The notes: generated by a model from the letters alone, not told the origin. DNA of 64,000 nt from Hemibagrus wyckioides (GCF_019097595.1 NC_080734.1:5115892-5179891); one strand, 5' to 3'. Shown: positions 19,444 through 36,447, numbered from the stretch's first letter. Numbers and translations: made by a program.

Positions 19444-22400
19444 AACTGTTTACTGTAACTGTTACTACATGTAACACACACTGCACTTTTACTGTAACTG
19501 TTACTACATGTAACACACACTGCACTTTTACTGTAACTGTTACTACATGTAACACACACTGCACTTTTATTGTTACTGTTACTACCTGTAACACACACTG
19601 CACTTTTACTGTAACTGTTACTACATGTAACACACACTGCACTTTTACTGTAACTGTTACTACATGTAACACACTGCACATTTACTGTTACTGTTACTAC
19701 ATGTAACACACACTGCACTTTTATTGTTACTGTTACTACATGTAACACACAATGCACTTTTACTGTTACTGTTACTACATGTAACACACTGTACTTTTAC
19801 TGTTACTACATGTAACACACACTGTACTTTTACTGTAACTGTTACTACATGTAACACACTGCACTTTTACTGTTACTGTTACAACATGTAACACACACTG
19901 TACTTTTACTGTAACTGTTACTACATGTAACAGACTGCACTTTTACTGTTACTACATGTAACACACACTGTACTTTTACTGTAACTGTTACTACATGTAA
20001 CACACACTGCAATTTTATTGTAACTGTTACTACATGTAACACACACTACTTTTACTGTAACTGTTACTTCATGTAACACACACTGCACTTTTACTGTAAC
20101 TGTTACTACATGTAACACACACTGCACTTTTACTGTTACTGTTACTACATGTAACACACACTGCACTTTTATTGTTACTGTTACTACATGTAACACACAA
20201 TGCACTTTTACTGTTACTGTTACTACATGTAACACACTGTACTTTTACTGTTACTACATGTAACACACACTGTACTTTTACTGTAACTGTTACTACATGT
20301 AACACACTGCACTTTTACTGTTACTGTTACTACATGTAACACACACTGTACTTTTACTGTAACTGTTACTACATGTAACAGACTGCACTTTTACTGTTAC
20401 TACATGTAACACACACTGTACTTTTACTGTAACTGTTACTACATGTAACACACACTGCAGTTTTATTGTAACTGTTACTACATGTAACACACACTACTTT
20501 TACTGTAACTGTTACTACATGTAACACACACTGCACTTTTACTGTAACTGTTACTACATGTAACACACACTGCACTTTTACTGTAACTGTTACTACATGT
20601 AACACACACTGTAGTTTTACTGTAACTGTTACTACATGTAACACACTGCACTTTTACTCTAACTACATGTAACACACACTGTACTTTTACTGTAACTGTT
20701 ACTACATGTAACACACTGCACTTTTACTGTTACTATTACTACATGTAACACACACTGTACTTTTACTGTTACTACATGTAACACACACTGCACTTTTACT
20801 GTAACTGTTACTACATGTAACACACACTGCACTTTTACTGTAACTGTTACTACATGTAACACACACTGCACTTTTACTGTAACTGTTACTACATGTAACA
20901 CACTGCACTTTTACTGTAACTATTACTACATGTAACACACACTGCACTTTTATTGTTACTGTTACTACATGTAACACACACTGCACTTTTACTGTTACTG
21001 TTACTACATGTAACACACACTGCACTTTTACTGTAACTGTTACTACATGTAACACACACTGCACTTTTACTGTTACTACATGTAACACACACTGCACTTT
21101 TACTGTAACTGTTACTACATGTAACACACACTGCACTTTTACTGTAACTGTTACTACATGTAACACACTGCACTTTTACTGTAACTATTACTACATGTAA
21201 CACACACTGCACTTTTATTGTTACTGTTACTACATGTAACACACACTGCACTTTTACTGTTACTGTTACTACATGTAACACACTGCACTTTTACTGTAAC
21301 TATTACTACATGTAACACACACTGCACTTTTATTGTTACTGTTACTACATGTAACACACACTGCACTTTTACTGTAACTGTTACTACATGTAACACACTG
21401 CACTTTTACTGTAACTGTTACTACATGTAACACACACTGCACTTTTACTGTAACTATTACTACATGTAACACACACTGCACTTTTATTGTTACTGTTACT
21501 ACATGTAACACACACTGCACTTTTACTGTAACTGTTACTACATGTAACACTGCACTTTTACTGTAACTGTTACTACATGTAACACACACTGCACTTTTAC
21601 TGTAACTATTACTACATGTAACACACACTGCACTTTTACTGTAACTGTTACTACATGTAACACACTGCACTTTTACTGTAACTGTTACTACATGTAACAC
21701 ACACTGCACTTTTACTGTAACTATTACTACATGTAACACACACTGCACTTTTACTGTAACTGTTACTACATGTAACACACTGCACTTTTACTGTAACTAT
21801 TACTACATGTAACACACACTGCACTTTTATTGTTACTGTTACTACATGTAACACACACTGCACTTTTACTGTAAATGTTACTACATGTAACACACTGCAC
21901 TTTTACTGTAACTGTTACTACATGTAACACACACTGCACTTTTACTGTAACTATTACTACATGTAACACACACTGCACTTTTATTGTTACTGTTACTACA
22001 TGTAACACACACTGCACTTTTACTGTAACTGTTACTACATGTAACACACTGCACTTTTACTGTAACTATTACTACATGTAACACACACTGCACTTTTATT
22101 GTTACTGTTACTACATGTAACACACACTGCACTTTTACTGTTACTGTTACTACATGTAACACACACTGCACTTTTACTGTAACTGTTACTTCATGTAACA
22201 CACACTGCACTTTTACTGTAACTGTTACTACATGTAACACACACTGCACTTTTACTGTAACTGTTACTTCATGTAACACACTGCACATTTACTGTAACTA
22301 TTACTACATGTAACACACACTGTACTTTTACTGTTACTACATGTAACACACACTGCACTTTTACTGTAACTGTTACTACATGTAACACACACTGTACTTT

Positions 22401-25400
22401 TACTGTTACTACATGTAACACACACTGCACTTTTACTGTAACTGTTACTACATGTAACACACACTGCACTTTTACTGTAACTGTTACTACATGTAACACA
22501 CACTGTACTTTTATTGTTACTACATGTAACACACACTGCACTTTTACTGTAACTGTTACTACATGTAAGACACTGCACTTTTACTGTAACTATTACTACA
22601 TGTAACACACACTGCACTTTTATTGTTACTGTTACTACATGTAACACACACTGCACTTTTACTGTTACTGTTACTACATGTAACACACACTGCACTTTTA
22701 CTGTAACTGTTACTACATGTAACACACACTGCACTTTTACTGTAACTGTTACTACATGTAACACACTGCACTTTTACTGTAACTATTACTACATGTAACA
22801 CACACTGCACTTTTACTGTTACTGTTACTACATGTAACACACACTGCACTTTTACTGTTACTGTTACTACATGTAACACACACTGCACTTTTACTGTTAC
22901 TGTTACTACATGTAACACACTGCACTTTTACTGTAACTGTTACTACATGTAACACACTGCACTTTTACTGTAACTATTACTACATGTAACACACACTGCA
23001 CTTTTATTGTTACTGTTACTACATGTAACACACACTGCACTTTTACTGTTACTGTTACTACATGTAACACACACTGCACTTTTACTGTAACTATTACTAC
23101 ATGTAACACACACTGCACTTTTATTGTTACAGTTACTACATGTAACACACACTGCACTTTTACTGTTACTGTTACTACATGTAACACACACTGCACTTTT
23201 ACTGTAACTGTTACTACATGTAACACACTGCACTTTTACTGTAACTATTACTACAGGTAACACACACTGCACTTTTATTGTTACTGTTACTACATGTAAC
23301 ACACACTGCACTTTTACTGTAACTGTTACTTCATGTAACACACACTGCACTTTTATTGTAGCTGTTACTACATGTAACACACACTGCACTTTTACTGTTA
23401 CTACATGTAACACACACTGCACTTTTACTGTAACTGTTACTTCATGTAACACACTGCACTTTTATTGTAGCTGTTACTACATGTAACACACACTGCACTT
23501 TTACTGTTACTACATGTAACACACACTGCACTTTTACTGTAACTGTTACTTCATGTAACACACTGCACTTTTATTGTAGCTGTTACTACATGTAACACAC
23601 TGCACTTTTACTGTAACTGTTACTACATGTAACACACACTGCACTTTTACTGTTACTACATGTAACACACACTGTAGTTTTACTGTAACTGTTACTACAT
23701 GTAACACACTGCACTTTTACTGTAACTGTTACTACATGTAACACACACTGCACTTTTACTGTTACTGTTACTACATGTAACACACACAGCACTTTTACTG
23801 TTACTGTTACTACATGTAACACACTGTACTTTTACTGTAACTGTTACTACATGTAACACACACTGCACTTTTATTGTTACTGTTACTACATGTAACACAC
23901 ACTGCACTTTTATTGCTACTGTTACTACATGTAACACTGCACTTTTACTGTAACTGTTATTACATGTAACACACACTGCACTTTTACTGTAACTGTTACT
24001 ACATGTAACACACACTGCACTTTTATTGCTACTGTTACTACATGTAACACACTGCACTTTTACTGTAACTGTTACTACATGTAACACACACTGCACTTTT
24101 ACTGTTTCTGTTACTACATGTAACACACACTGTACTTTCACTGTAACTGTTACTACATGTAACACACACTGCACTTTTACTGTAACTGTTACTTCATGTA
24201 ACACACACAGCACTTTTACTGTTACTGTTACTACATGTAACACACACTGCACTTTTACTGTTACTGTTACTACATGTAACACACACTGCACTTTTATTGT
24301 TACTGTTACTACATGTAACACACTGCACTTTTACTGTGACTGTTACTACATGTAACACACTGCTTTTACTGTTACTACATGTAACACACACTGCACTTTT
24401 ACTGTTACTGTTACTACATGTAACACACACTGCACTTTTATTGTTACTGTTACTACATGTAACACACACTGCACTTTTATTGTTACTGTTACTACATGTA
24501 ACACACTGCACTTTTACTGTAACTGTTACTACATGTAACACACACTGCACTTTTACTGTTACTGTTACTACATGTAACACACACAGCACTTTTACTGTTA
24601 CTGTTACTACATGTAACACACTGTACTTTTACTGTAACTGTTACTACATGTAACACACACTGCACTTTTATTGTTACTGTTACTACATGTAACACACACT
24701 GCACTTTTATTGCTACTGTTACTACATGTAACACTGCACTTTTACTGTAACTGTTATTACATGTAACACACACTGCACTTTTACTGTAACTGTTACTACA
24801 TGTAACACACACTGCACTTTTATTGCTACTGTTACTACATGTAACACACTGCACTTTTACTGTAACTGTTACTACATGTAACACACACTGCACTTTTACT
24901 GTTTCTGTTACTACATGTAACACACACTGTACTTTCACTGTAACTGTTACTACATGTAACACACACTGCACTTTTACTGTAACTGTTACTTCATGTAACA
25001 CACACAGCACTTTTACTGTTACTGTTACTACATGTAACACACACTGCACTTTTACTGTTACTGTTACTACATGTAACACACACTGCACTTTTATTGTTAC
25101 TGTTACTACATGTAACACACTGCACTTTTACTGTGACTGTTACGACATGTAACACACTGCTTTTACTGTTACTACATGTAACACACACTGCACTTTTACT
25201 GTTACTGTTACTACATGTAACACACACTGCACTTTTATTGTTACTGTTACTACATGTAACACACAGTGCACTTTTATTGTTACTGTTACTACATGTAACA
25301 CACTGCACTTTCACTGTTACTGTTACTACATGTAACACACACTGCACTTTTACTGTTACTGTTACTACATGTAACACACACTGTACTTTTACTGTAACTG

Positions 25401-28400
25401 TTACTACATGTAACACACACTGCACTTTTACTGTAACTGTTACTTCATGTAACACACACTGCACTTTTACTGTTACTGTTACTACATGTAACACACACTG
25501 CACTTTTACTGTTACTGTTACTACATGTAACACACACTGCACTTTTACTGTTACTGTTACTACATGTAACACACACTGCACTTTTACTGTAACTGTTACT
25601 TCATGTAACACACACAGCACTTTTACTGTTACTGTTACTACATGTAACACACACTGCACTTTTACTGTTACTGTTACTACATGTAACACACACTGCACTT
25701 TTATTGTTACTGTTACTACATGTAACACACTGCACTTTTACTGTAACTGTTACTTCATGTAACACACACTGCACTTTTATTGTAGCTGTTACTACATGTA
25801 ACACACACTGCACTTTTACTGTTACTACATGTAACACACACTGCACTTTTACTGTAACTGTTACTTCATGTAACACACTGCACTTTTATTGTAGCTGTTA
25901 CTACATGTAACACACACTGCACTTTTACTGTTACTACATGTAACACACACTGCACTTTTACTGTAACTGTTACTTCATGTAACACACTGCACTTTTACTG
26001 TAACTGTTACTTCATGTAACACACACTGTAGTTTTACTGTAACTGTTACTACATGTAACACACTGCACTTTTACTGTAACTGTTACTACATGTAACACAC
26101 ACTGCACTTTTACTGTTACTGTTACTACATGTAACACACACAGCACTTTTACTGTTACTGTTACTACATGTAACACACTGTACTTTTACTGTAACTGTTA
26201 CTACATGTAACACACACTGCACTTTTATTGTTACTGTTACTACATGTAACACACACTGCACTTTTATTGCTACTGTTACTACATGTAACACTGCACTTTT
26301 ACTGTAACTGTTATTACATGTAACACACACTGCACTTTTACTGTAACTGTTACTACATGTAACACACACTGCACTTTTATTGCTACTGTTACTACATGTA
26401 ACACACTGCACTTTTACTGTAACTGTTACTACATGTAACACACACTGCACTTTTACTGTTTCTGTTACTACATGTAACACACACTGTACTTTCACTGTAA
26501 CTGTTACTACATGTAACACACACTGCACTTTTACTGTAACTGTTACTACATGTAACACACACAGCACTTTTACTGTTACTGTTACTACATGTAACACACA
26601 CTGCACTTTTACTGTTACTGTTACTACATGTAACACACACTGCACTTTTATTGTTACTGTTACTACATGTAACACACTGCACTTTTACTGTGACTGTTAC
26701 TACATGTAACACACTGCTTTTACTGTTACTACATGTAACACACACTGCACTTTTACTGTTACTGTTACTACATGTAACACACACTGCACTTTTATTGTTA
26801 CTGTTACTACATGTAACACACACTGCACTTTTATTGTTACTGTTACTACATGTAACACACTGCACTTTTACTGTAACTGTTACTACATGTAACACACACT
26901 GCACTTTCACTGTTACTGTTACTACATGTAACACACACTGCACTTTTACTGTTACTGTTACTACATGTAACACACACTGTACTTTTACTGTAACTGTTAC
27001 TACATGTAACACACACTGCACTTTTACTGTAACTGTTACTTCATGTAACACACACTGCACTTTTACTGTTACTGTTACTACATGTAACACACACTGCACT
27101 TTTACTGTTACTGTTACTACATGTAACACACACTGCACTTTTACTGTTACTGTTACTACATGTAACACACACTGCACTTTTACTGTAACTGTTACTTCAT
27201 GTAACACACACAGCACTTTTACTGTTACTGTTACTACATGTAACACACACTGCACTTTTACTGTTACTACATGTAACACACACTGCACTTTTATTGTTAC
27301 TGTTACTACATGTAACACACTGCACTTTTACTGTAACTGTTACTACATGTAACACACACTGCACTTTTACTGTTACTGTTACTACATGTAACACACACTG
27401 CACTTTTACTGTAACTGTTACTACATGTAACACACACAGCACTTTTACTGTTACTGTTACTACATGTAACACACTGTACTTTTACTGTAACTGTTACTAC
27501 ATGTAACACACACTGCACTTTTATTGTTACTGTTACTACATGTAACACACACTGTACTTTCACTGTTACTGTTACTACATGTAACACACACTGCACTTTC
27601 ACTGTAACTGTTACTACATGTAACACACACTGCACTTTTACTGTAACTGTTACTACATGTAACACACACAGCACTTTTACTGTTACTGTTACTACATGTA
27701 ACACACTGTACTTTTACTGTAACTGTTACTACATGTAGCACACACTGCACTTTTATTGTTACTGTTACTACATGTAACACACACTGTACTTTCACTGTTA
27801 CTGTTACTACATGTAACACACACTGCACTTTCACTGTAACTGTTACTACATGTAACACACACTGCACTTTTACTGTAACTGTTACTTCATGTAACACACA
27901 CAGCACTTTTACTGTTACTGTTACTACATGTAACACACACTGCACTTTTATTGTTACTGTTACTACATGTAACACACTGCACTTTTACTGTTACTGTTAC
28001 TACATGTAACACACACTGCACTTTTATTGTTACTGTTACTACATGTAACACACACTGCACTTTTATTGTTACTGTTACTACATGTAACACACACTGCACT
28101 TTTACTGTGACTGTTACTACATGTAACACACTGCTTTTACTGTTACTACATGTAACACACACTGCACTTTTACTGTTACTGTTACTACATGTAACACACA
28201 CTGCACTTTTATTGTTACTGTTACTACATGTAACACACACTGCACTTTTATTGTTACTGTTACTACATGTAACACACTGCACTTTTACTGTAACTGTTAC
28301 TACATGTAACACACACTGTACTTTCACTGTTACTGTTACTACATTTAACACACACTGCACTTTTACTGTTACTGTTACTACATGTAACACACACTGTACT

Positions 28401-31400
28401 TTTACTGTAACTGTTACTACATGTAACACACACTGCACTTTTACTGTAACTGTTACTTCATGTAACACACTGCACTTTTACTGTAACTGTTACTACATGT
28501 AACACACACTGCACTTTTACTGTAACTGTTACTTCATGTAACACACACTGCACTTTTACTGTTACTGTTACTACATGTAACACACACTGCACTTTTACTG
28601 TTACTGTTACTACATGTAACACACACTGCACTTTTACTGTTACTGTTACTACATGTAACACACACTGCACTTTTACTGTAACTGTTACTTCATGTAACAC
28701 ACACAGCACTTTTACTGTTACTGTTACTACATGTAACACACACTGCACTTTTACTGTTACTACATGTAACACACACTGCACTTTTATTGTTACTGTTACT
28801 ACATGTAACACACTGCACTTTTACTGTAACTGTTACTACATGTAACACACACTGCACTTTTACTGTTACTGTTACTACATGTAACACACACTGCACTTTT
28901 ACTGTAACTGTTACTACATGTAACACACACAGCACTTTTACTGTTACTGTTACTACATGTAACACACTGTACTTTTACTGTAACTGTTACTACATGTAAC
29001 ACACACTGCACTTTTATTGTTACTGTTACTACATGTAACACACACTGTACTTTCACTGTTACTGTTACTACATGTAACACACACTGCACTTTCACTGTAA
29101 CTGTTACTACATGTAACACACTGCACTTTTACTGTAACTGTTACTACATGTAACACACACAGCACTTTTACTGTTACTGTTACTACATGTAACACACTGT
29201 ACTTTTACTGTAACTGTTACTACATGTAGCACACACTGCACTTTTATTGTTACTGTTACTACATGTAACACACACTGCACTTTTATTGTTACTGTTACTA
29301 CATGTAACACACTGCACTTTTACTGTTACTGTTACTACATGTAACACACACTGCACTTTTATTGTTACTGTTACTACATGTAACACACACTGCACTTTTA
29401 TTGTTACTGTTACTACATGTAACACACACTGCACTTTTACTGTGACTGTTACTACATGTAACACACTGCTTTTACTGTTACTACATGTAACACACACTGC
29501 ACTTTTACTGTTACTGTTACTACATGTAACACACACTGCACTTTTATTGTTACTGTTACTACATGTAACACACACTGCACTTTTATTGTTACTGTTACTA
29601 CATGTAACACACTGCACTTTTACTGTAACTGTTACTACATGTAACACACACTGTACTTTCACTGTTACTGTTACTACATTTAACACACACTGCACTTTTA
29701 CTGTTACTGTTACTACATGTAACACACACTGTACTTTTACTGTAACTGTTACTACATGTAACACACACTGCACTTTTACTGTAACTGTTACTTCATGTAA
29801 CACACTGCACTTTTACTGTAACTGTTACTTCATGTAACACACACAGCACTTTTACTGTTACTGTTACTACATGTAACACACACTGCACTTTTACTGTTAC
29901 TACATGTAACACACACTGCACTTTTATTGTTACTGTTACTACATGTAACACACTGCACTTTTACTGTAACTGTTACTACATGTAACACACACTGCACTTT
30001 TACTGTTACTGTTACTACATGTAACACACACTGCACTTTTACTGTAACTGTTACTACATGTAACACACTGCACTTTCACTGTTACTGTTACTACATGTAA
30101 CACACACTGCACTTTTACTGTTACTGTTACTACATGTAACACACACTGTACTTTTACTGTAACTGTTACTACATGTAACACACACTGCACTTTTACTGTA
30201 ACTGTTACTTCATGTAACACACACTGCACTTTTACTGTTACTGTTACTACATGTAACACACACTGCACTTTTACTGTTACTGTTACTACATGTAACACAC
30301 ACTGCACTTTTACTGTTACTGTTACTACATGTAACACACACTGCACTTTTACTGTAACTGTTACTTCATGTAACACACACAGCACTTTTACTGTTACTGT
30401 TACTACATGTAACACACACTGCACTTTTACTGTTACTGTTACTACATGTAACACACACTGCACTTTTATTGTTACTGTTACTACATGTAACACACTGCAC
30501 TTTTACTGTAACTGTTACTTCATGTAACACACACTGCACTTTTATTGTAGCTGTTACTACATGTAACACACACTGCACTTTTACTGTTACTACATGTAAC
30601 ACACACTGCACTTTTACTGTAACTGTTACTTCATGTAACACACTGCACTTTTATTGTAGCTGTTACTACATGTAACACACACTGCACTTTTACTGTTACT
30701 ACATGTAACACACACTGCACTTTTACTGTAACTGTTACTTCATGTAACACACTGCACTTTTACTGTAACTGTTACTTCATGTAACACACACTGTAGTTTT
30801 ACTGTAACTGTTACTACATGTAACACACTGCACTTTTACTGTAACTGTTACTACATGTAACACACACTGCACTTTTACTGTTACTGTTACTACATGTAAC
30901 ACACACAGCACTTTTACTGTTACTGTTACTACATGTAACACACTGTACTTTTACTGTAACTGTTACTACATGTAACACACACTGCACTTTTATTGTTACT
31001 GTTACTACATGTAACACACACTGCACTTTTATTGCTACTGTTACTACATGTAACACTGCACTTTTACTGTAACTGTTATTACATGTAACACACACTGCAC
31101 TTTTACTGTAACTGTTACTACATGTAACACACACTGCACTTTTATTGCTACTGTTACTACATGTAACACACTGCACTTTTACTGTAACTGTTACTACATG
31201 TAACACACACTGCACTTTTACTGTTTCTGTTACTACATGTAACACACACTGTACTTTCACTGTAACTGTTACTACATGTAACACACACTGCACTTTTACT
31301 GTAACTGTTACTTCATGTAACACACACAGCACTTTTACTGTTACTGTTACTACATGTAACACACACTGCACTTTTACTGTTACTGTTACTACATGTAACA

Positions 31401-34400
31401 CACACTGCACTTTTATTGTTACTGTTACTACATGTAACACACTGCACTTTTACTGTGACTGTTACTACATGTAACACACTGCTTTTACTGTTACTACATG
31501 TAACACACACTGCACTTTTACTGTTACTGTTACTACATGTAACACACACTGCACTTTTATTGTTACTGTTACTACATGTAACACACACTGCACTTTTATT
31601 GTTACTGTTACTACATGTAACACACTGCACTTTTACTGTAACTGTTACTACATGTAACACACACTGCACTTTCACTGTTACTGTTACTACATGTAACACA
31701 CACTGCACTTTTACTGTTACTGTTACTACATGTAACACACACTGTACTTTTACTGTAACTGTTACTACATGTAACACACACTGCACTTTTACTGTAACTG
31801 TTACTTCATGTAACACACACTGCACTTTTACTGTTACTGTTACTACATGTAACACACACTGCACTTTTACTGTTACTGTTACTACATGTAACACACACTG
31901 CACTTTTACTGTTACTGTTACTACATGTAACACACACTGCACTTTTACTGTAACTGTTACTTCATGTAACACACACAGCACTTTTACTGTTACTGTTACT
32001 ACATGTAACACACACTGCACTTTTCACACTGCACTTTTACTGTAACTGTTACTACATGTAACACACACAGCACTTTTACTGTTACTGTTACTACATGTAA
32101 CACACTGTACTTTTACTGTAACTGTTACTACATGTAGCACACACTGCACTTTTATTGTTACTGTTACTACATGTAACACACACTGTACTTTCACTGTTAC
32201 TGTTACTACATGTAACACACACTGTACTTTTACTGTAACTGTTACTACATGTAACACACACTGCACTTTTACTGTAACTGTTACTTCATGTAACACACAC
32301 TGCACTTTTACTGTTACTGTTACTACATGTAACACACACTGCACTTTTACTGTTACTGTTACTACATGTAACACACACTGCACTTTTACTGTTACTGTTA
32401 CTACATGTAACACACACTGCACTTTTACTGTAACTGTTACTTCATGTAACACACACAGCACTTTTACTGTTACTGTTACTACATGTAACACACACTGCAC
32501 TTTTACTGTTACTGTTACTACATGTAACACACACTGCACTTTTACTGTTACTGTTACTACATGTAACACACACTGCACTTTTATTGTTACTGTTACTACA
32601 TGTAACACACTGCACTTTTACTGTAACTGTTACTACATGTAACACACACTGCACTTTTACTGTTACTGTTACTACATGTAACACACACTGCACTTTTACT
32701 GTAACTGTTACTACATGTAACACACACAGCACTTTTACTGTTACTGTTACTACATGTAACACACTGTACTTTTACTGTAACTGTTACTACATGTAACACA
32801 CACTGCACTTTTATTGTTACTGTTACTACATGTAACACACACTGTACTTTCACTGTTACTGTTACTACATGTAACACACACTGCACTTTCACTGTAACTG
32901 TTACTACATGTAACACACACTGCACTTTTACTGTAACTGTTACTACATGTAACACACACAGCACTTTTACTGTTACTGTTACTACATGTAACACACTGTA
33001 CTTTTACTGTAACTGTTACTACATGTAACACACACTGCACTTTTATTGTTACTGTTACTACATGTAACACACACTGTACTTTCACTGTTACTGTTACTAC
33101 ATGTAACACACACTGCACTTTCACTGTAACTGTTACTACATGTAACACACACTGCACTTTTACTGTAACTGTTACTTCATGTAACACACACAGCACTTTT
33201 ACTGTTACTGTTACTACATGTAACACACACTGCACTTTTATTGTTACTGTTACTACATGTAACACACTGCACTTTTACTGTTACTGTTACTACATGTAAC
33301 ACACACTGCACTTTTATTGTTACTGTTACTACATGTAACACACTGCACTTTTACTGTGACTGTTACTACATGTAACACACTGCTTTTACTGTTACTACAT
33401 GTAACACACACTGCACTTTTACTGTTACTGTTACTACATGTAACACACACTGCACTTTTATTGTTACTGTTACTACATGTAACACACACTGCACTTTTAT
33501 TGTTACTGTTACTACATGTAACACACTGCACTTTTACTGTAACTGTTACTACATGTAACACACACTGTACTTTCACTGTTACTGTTACTACATTTAACAC
33601 ACACTGCACTTTTACTGTTACTGTTACTACATGTAACACACACTGTACTTTTACTGTAACTGTTACTACATGTAACACACACTGCACTTTTACTGTAACT
33701 GTTACTTCATGTAACACACTGCACTTTTACTGTAACTGTTACTTCATGTAACACACACAGCACTTTTACTGTTACTGTTACTACATGTAACACACACTGC
33801 ACTTTTACTGTTACTACATGTAACACACACTGCACTTTTATTGTTACTGTTACTACATGTAACACACTGCACTTTTACTGTAACTGTTACTACATGTAAC
33901 ACACACTGCACTTTTACTGTTACTGTTACTACATGTAACACACACTGCACTTTTACTGTAACTGTTACTACATGTAACACACACAGCACTTTTACTGTTA
34001 CTACATGTAACACACTGTACTTTTACTGTAACTGTTACTACATGTAACACACACTGTACTTTCACTGTTACTGTTACTACATTTAACACACACTGCACTT
34101 TTACTGTTACTGTTACTACATGTAACACACACTGTACTTTTACTGTAACTGTTACTACATGTAACACACACTGCACTTTTACTGTAACTCTTACTTCATG
34201 TAACACACTGCACTTTTACTGTAACTGTTACTTCATGTAACACACAGCACTTTTACTGTTACTGTTACTACATGTAACACACACTGCACTTTTACTGTTA
34301 CTACATGTAACACACACTGCACTTTTATTGTTACTGTTACTACATGTAACACACTGCACTTTTACTGTAACTGTTACTACATGTAACACACACTGCACTT

Positions 34401-35216
34401 TTACTGTTACTGTTACTACATGTAACACACACTGCACTTTTACTGTAACTGTTACTACATGTAACACACACAGCACTTTTACTGTTACTGTTACTACATG
34501 TAACACACTGTACTTTTACTGTAACTGTTACTACATGTAACACACACTGCACTTTTATTGTTACTGTTACTACATGTAACACACACTGCACTTTTATTGC
34601 TACTGTTACTACATGTAACACTGCACTTTTACTGTAACTGTTACTACATGTAACACACACTGCACTTTTACTGTAACTGTTACTACATGTAACACACACT
34701 GCACTTTTACTGTTACTGTTACTACATGTAACACACACTGCACTTTTACTGTTACTGTTACTACATGTAACACACACTGCACTTTTATTGTTACTGTTAC
34801 TACATGTAACACACTGCACTTTTACTGTAACTGTTACTACATGTAACACACTGCACTTTTACTGTAACTGTTACTACATGTAACACACACTGCACTTTCA
34901 CTGTTACTGTTACTACATGTAACACACACTGCACTTTTACTGTTACTACATGTAACACACACTGTACTTTTACTGTAACTGTTACTACATGTAACACACA
35001 CTGCACTTTTACTGTAACTGTTACTTCATGTAACACACTGCACTTTTACTGTAACTGTTACTACATGTAACACACACTGTAGTTTTACTGTAACTCTTAC
35101 TACATGTAACACACACTGCACTTTTACTGTTACTGTTACTACATGTAACACACTGTAGTTTTTCTGTAACTGTTACTACATGTAACACACACTACTTTTA
35201 CTGTACTTTTACTGTA
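19444..35216 (+). repeat. 39-bp satellite array, block 3, with higher-order repeats
   Basis: About 15.8 kb of forward-orientation units, roughly 410 copies, with recurrent variants (TTTATTGTTACTG, TATTACTACATG, CACAGCAC, TTTCACTG, CACTGCTTTTACTG). Variant patterns recur in blocks: a 627-bp pattern appears at 23695-24321, 24492-25118, 26049-26675 and 30814-31440. Longer stretches recur about 4.8-5.3 kb apart, for example 27460-27975 and 32750-33265. Long open frames here reflect the unit being 13 codons long; they are not genes. Confidence 0.95.
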
Positions 35217-35932
35217 GACGTTTCTGCCTGTGCTGTGGCCAAACATCATTTTTTACTTGGACTTTAATTATCTTAAACTCACAATAATCTATCTTTCTGT
35301 CTATCTCTCTGTATGTCTGTCTATCTGCCTGTCTCTCTAAAACCTTTGACTGCACTGTATAATAGAAGACTTTGTTCATGAATAGAAATAAAAAGTCAGT
35401 CATAAATGCAAATGTTGGAAATAAAAGTTAAAGAGAATTATGAAACTTCATCACATTCAGAAGGAAGAGGTTGAATATCTTTATTAGGAATATCACGTGT
35501 TACATTCATGTTTTAACCACATGAAATATTTAGTTTCTGCTAGATGGGTTTTTTCATTTCATTCTGGGGGAGTACAAACTTTTGCACTCAACTCTACTCA
35601 TACTTTCCACACCTTCAGGTATTTTTCTTAGCCACTCTGGTGCAGTGGCTGTGACTGTAACTGTAAACTAAACCTGGTGTCCGAACCCTAAACACAATAT
35701 CAAAATATCACTAAATATCCCTCGAGTGTTTAAAATCTGGAAAACGTCTGCAGGTTAAACTCAGTTTGCTCTGTAAATGATCTCAGAGTGGGAAGCTGTG
35801 GAACGTGTGGAGTGTCTTCATCAGTGAGTCTCTCTGAACACTGAGCTTTATTCCAGATGATGTTTCACACTCACTCGTGTTCCCATAGCACACTTGAGAA
35901 CCAGCGCTAAGTGTGAAATGGGTATGGAGAAG

Positions 35933-35934
<2 letters not shown>
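35217..35934. other. Non-coding stretch after the satellite
   Basis: Contains a short (TCTG/TATC)n tract near 35285-35340 and AT-rich sequence. No gene is recognised. Confidence 0.5.
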
Positions 35935-35969
<35 letters not shown>

Positions 35970-36088
35970 AAGAGAGACAGAGGGAGGGAGAGAAAGAGAG
36001 AGAGAGAGACGAGGGGCAGGGAAAGAGGGTGGGAGAGAGTAAGAGACAGAAAGAGGGTGAGAGTGGGTGAAAGAGAGAGTGGGAGATG

Positions 36089-36122
<34 letters not shown>

Positions 36123-36408
36123 TTATGAGACAGATAGAGGGGGGTAAGAAAGGATGAGAGGGAGAGAGATGGAGGAAGAGTGAAAGAGAGGGAGGAGTAA
36201 GAGAGATAGAGGGAGAGAGGGTGTGCAAGAAATAGAGAGATGGAGGGAGGGGGGGGTGTTATAGCTGTGACAAGGGGGAGAGGGAGTGAGAGAAAAATAG
36301 AAATGGAGAGAGAGAGGGTGAGAGAAAAAAAGAAAGATGGAAGGAGAGAATGGGGGAGAGAAAGTGAGATAGAGAAGGGGCTGAGAGAGAATAGGAGAAA
36401 AATAGAGA

Positions 36409-36447
<39 letters not shown>

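Noticed and set aside
6312..35216. CRISPR-like array
   Set aside because: Direct 39-bp tandem units with no unique spacers, in vertebrate DNA with spliced genes.
6312..35216. Telomeric repeat
   Set aside because: The unit is not TTAGGG-like; the array is an interstitial satellite.
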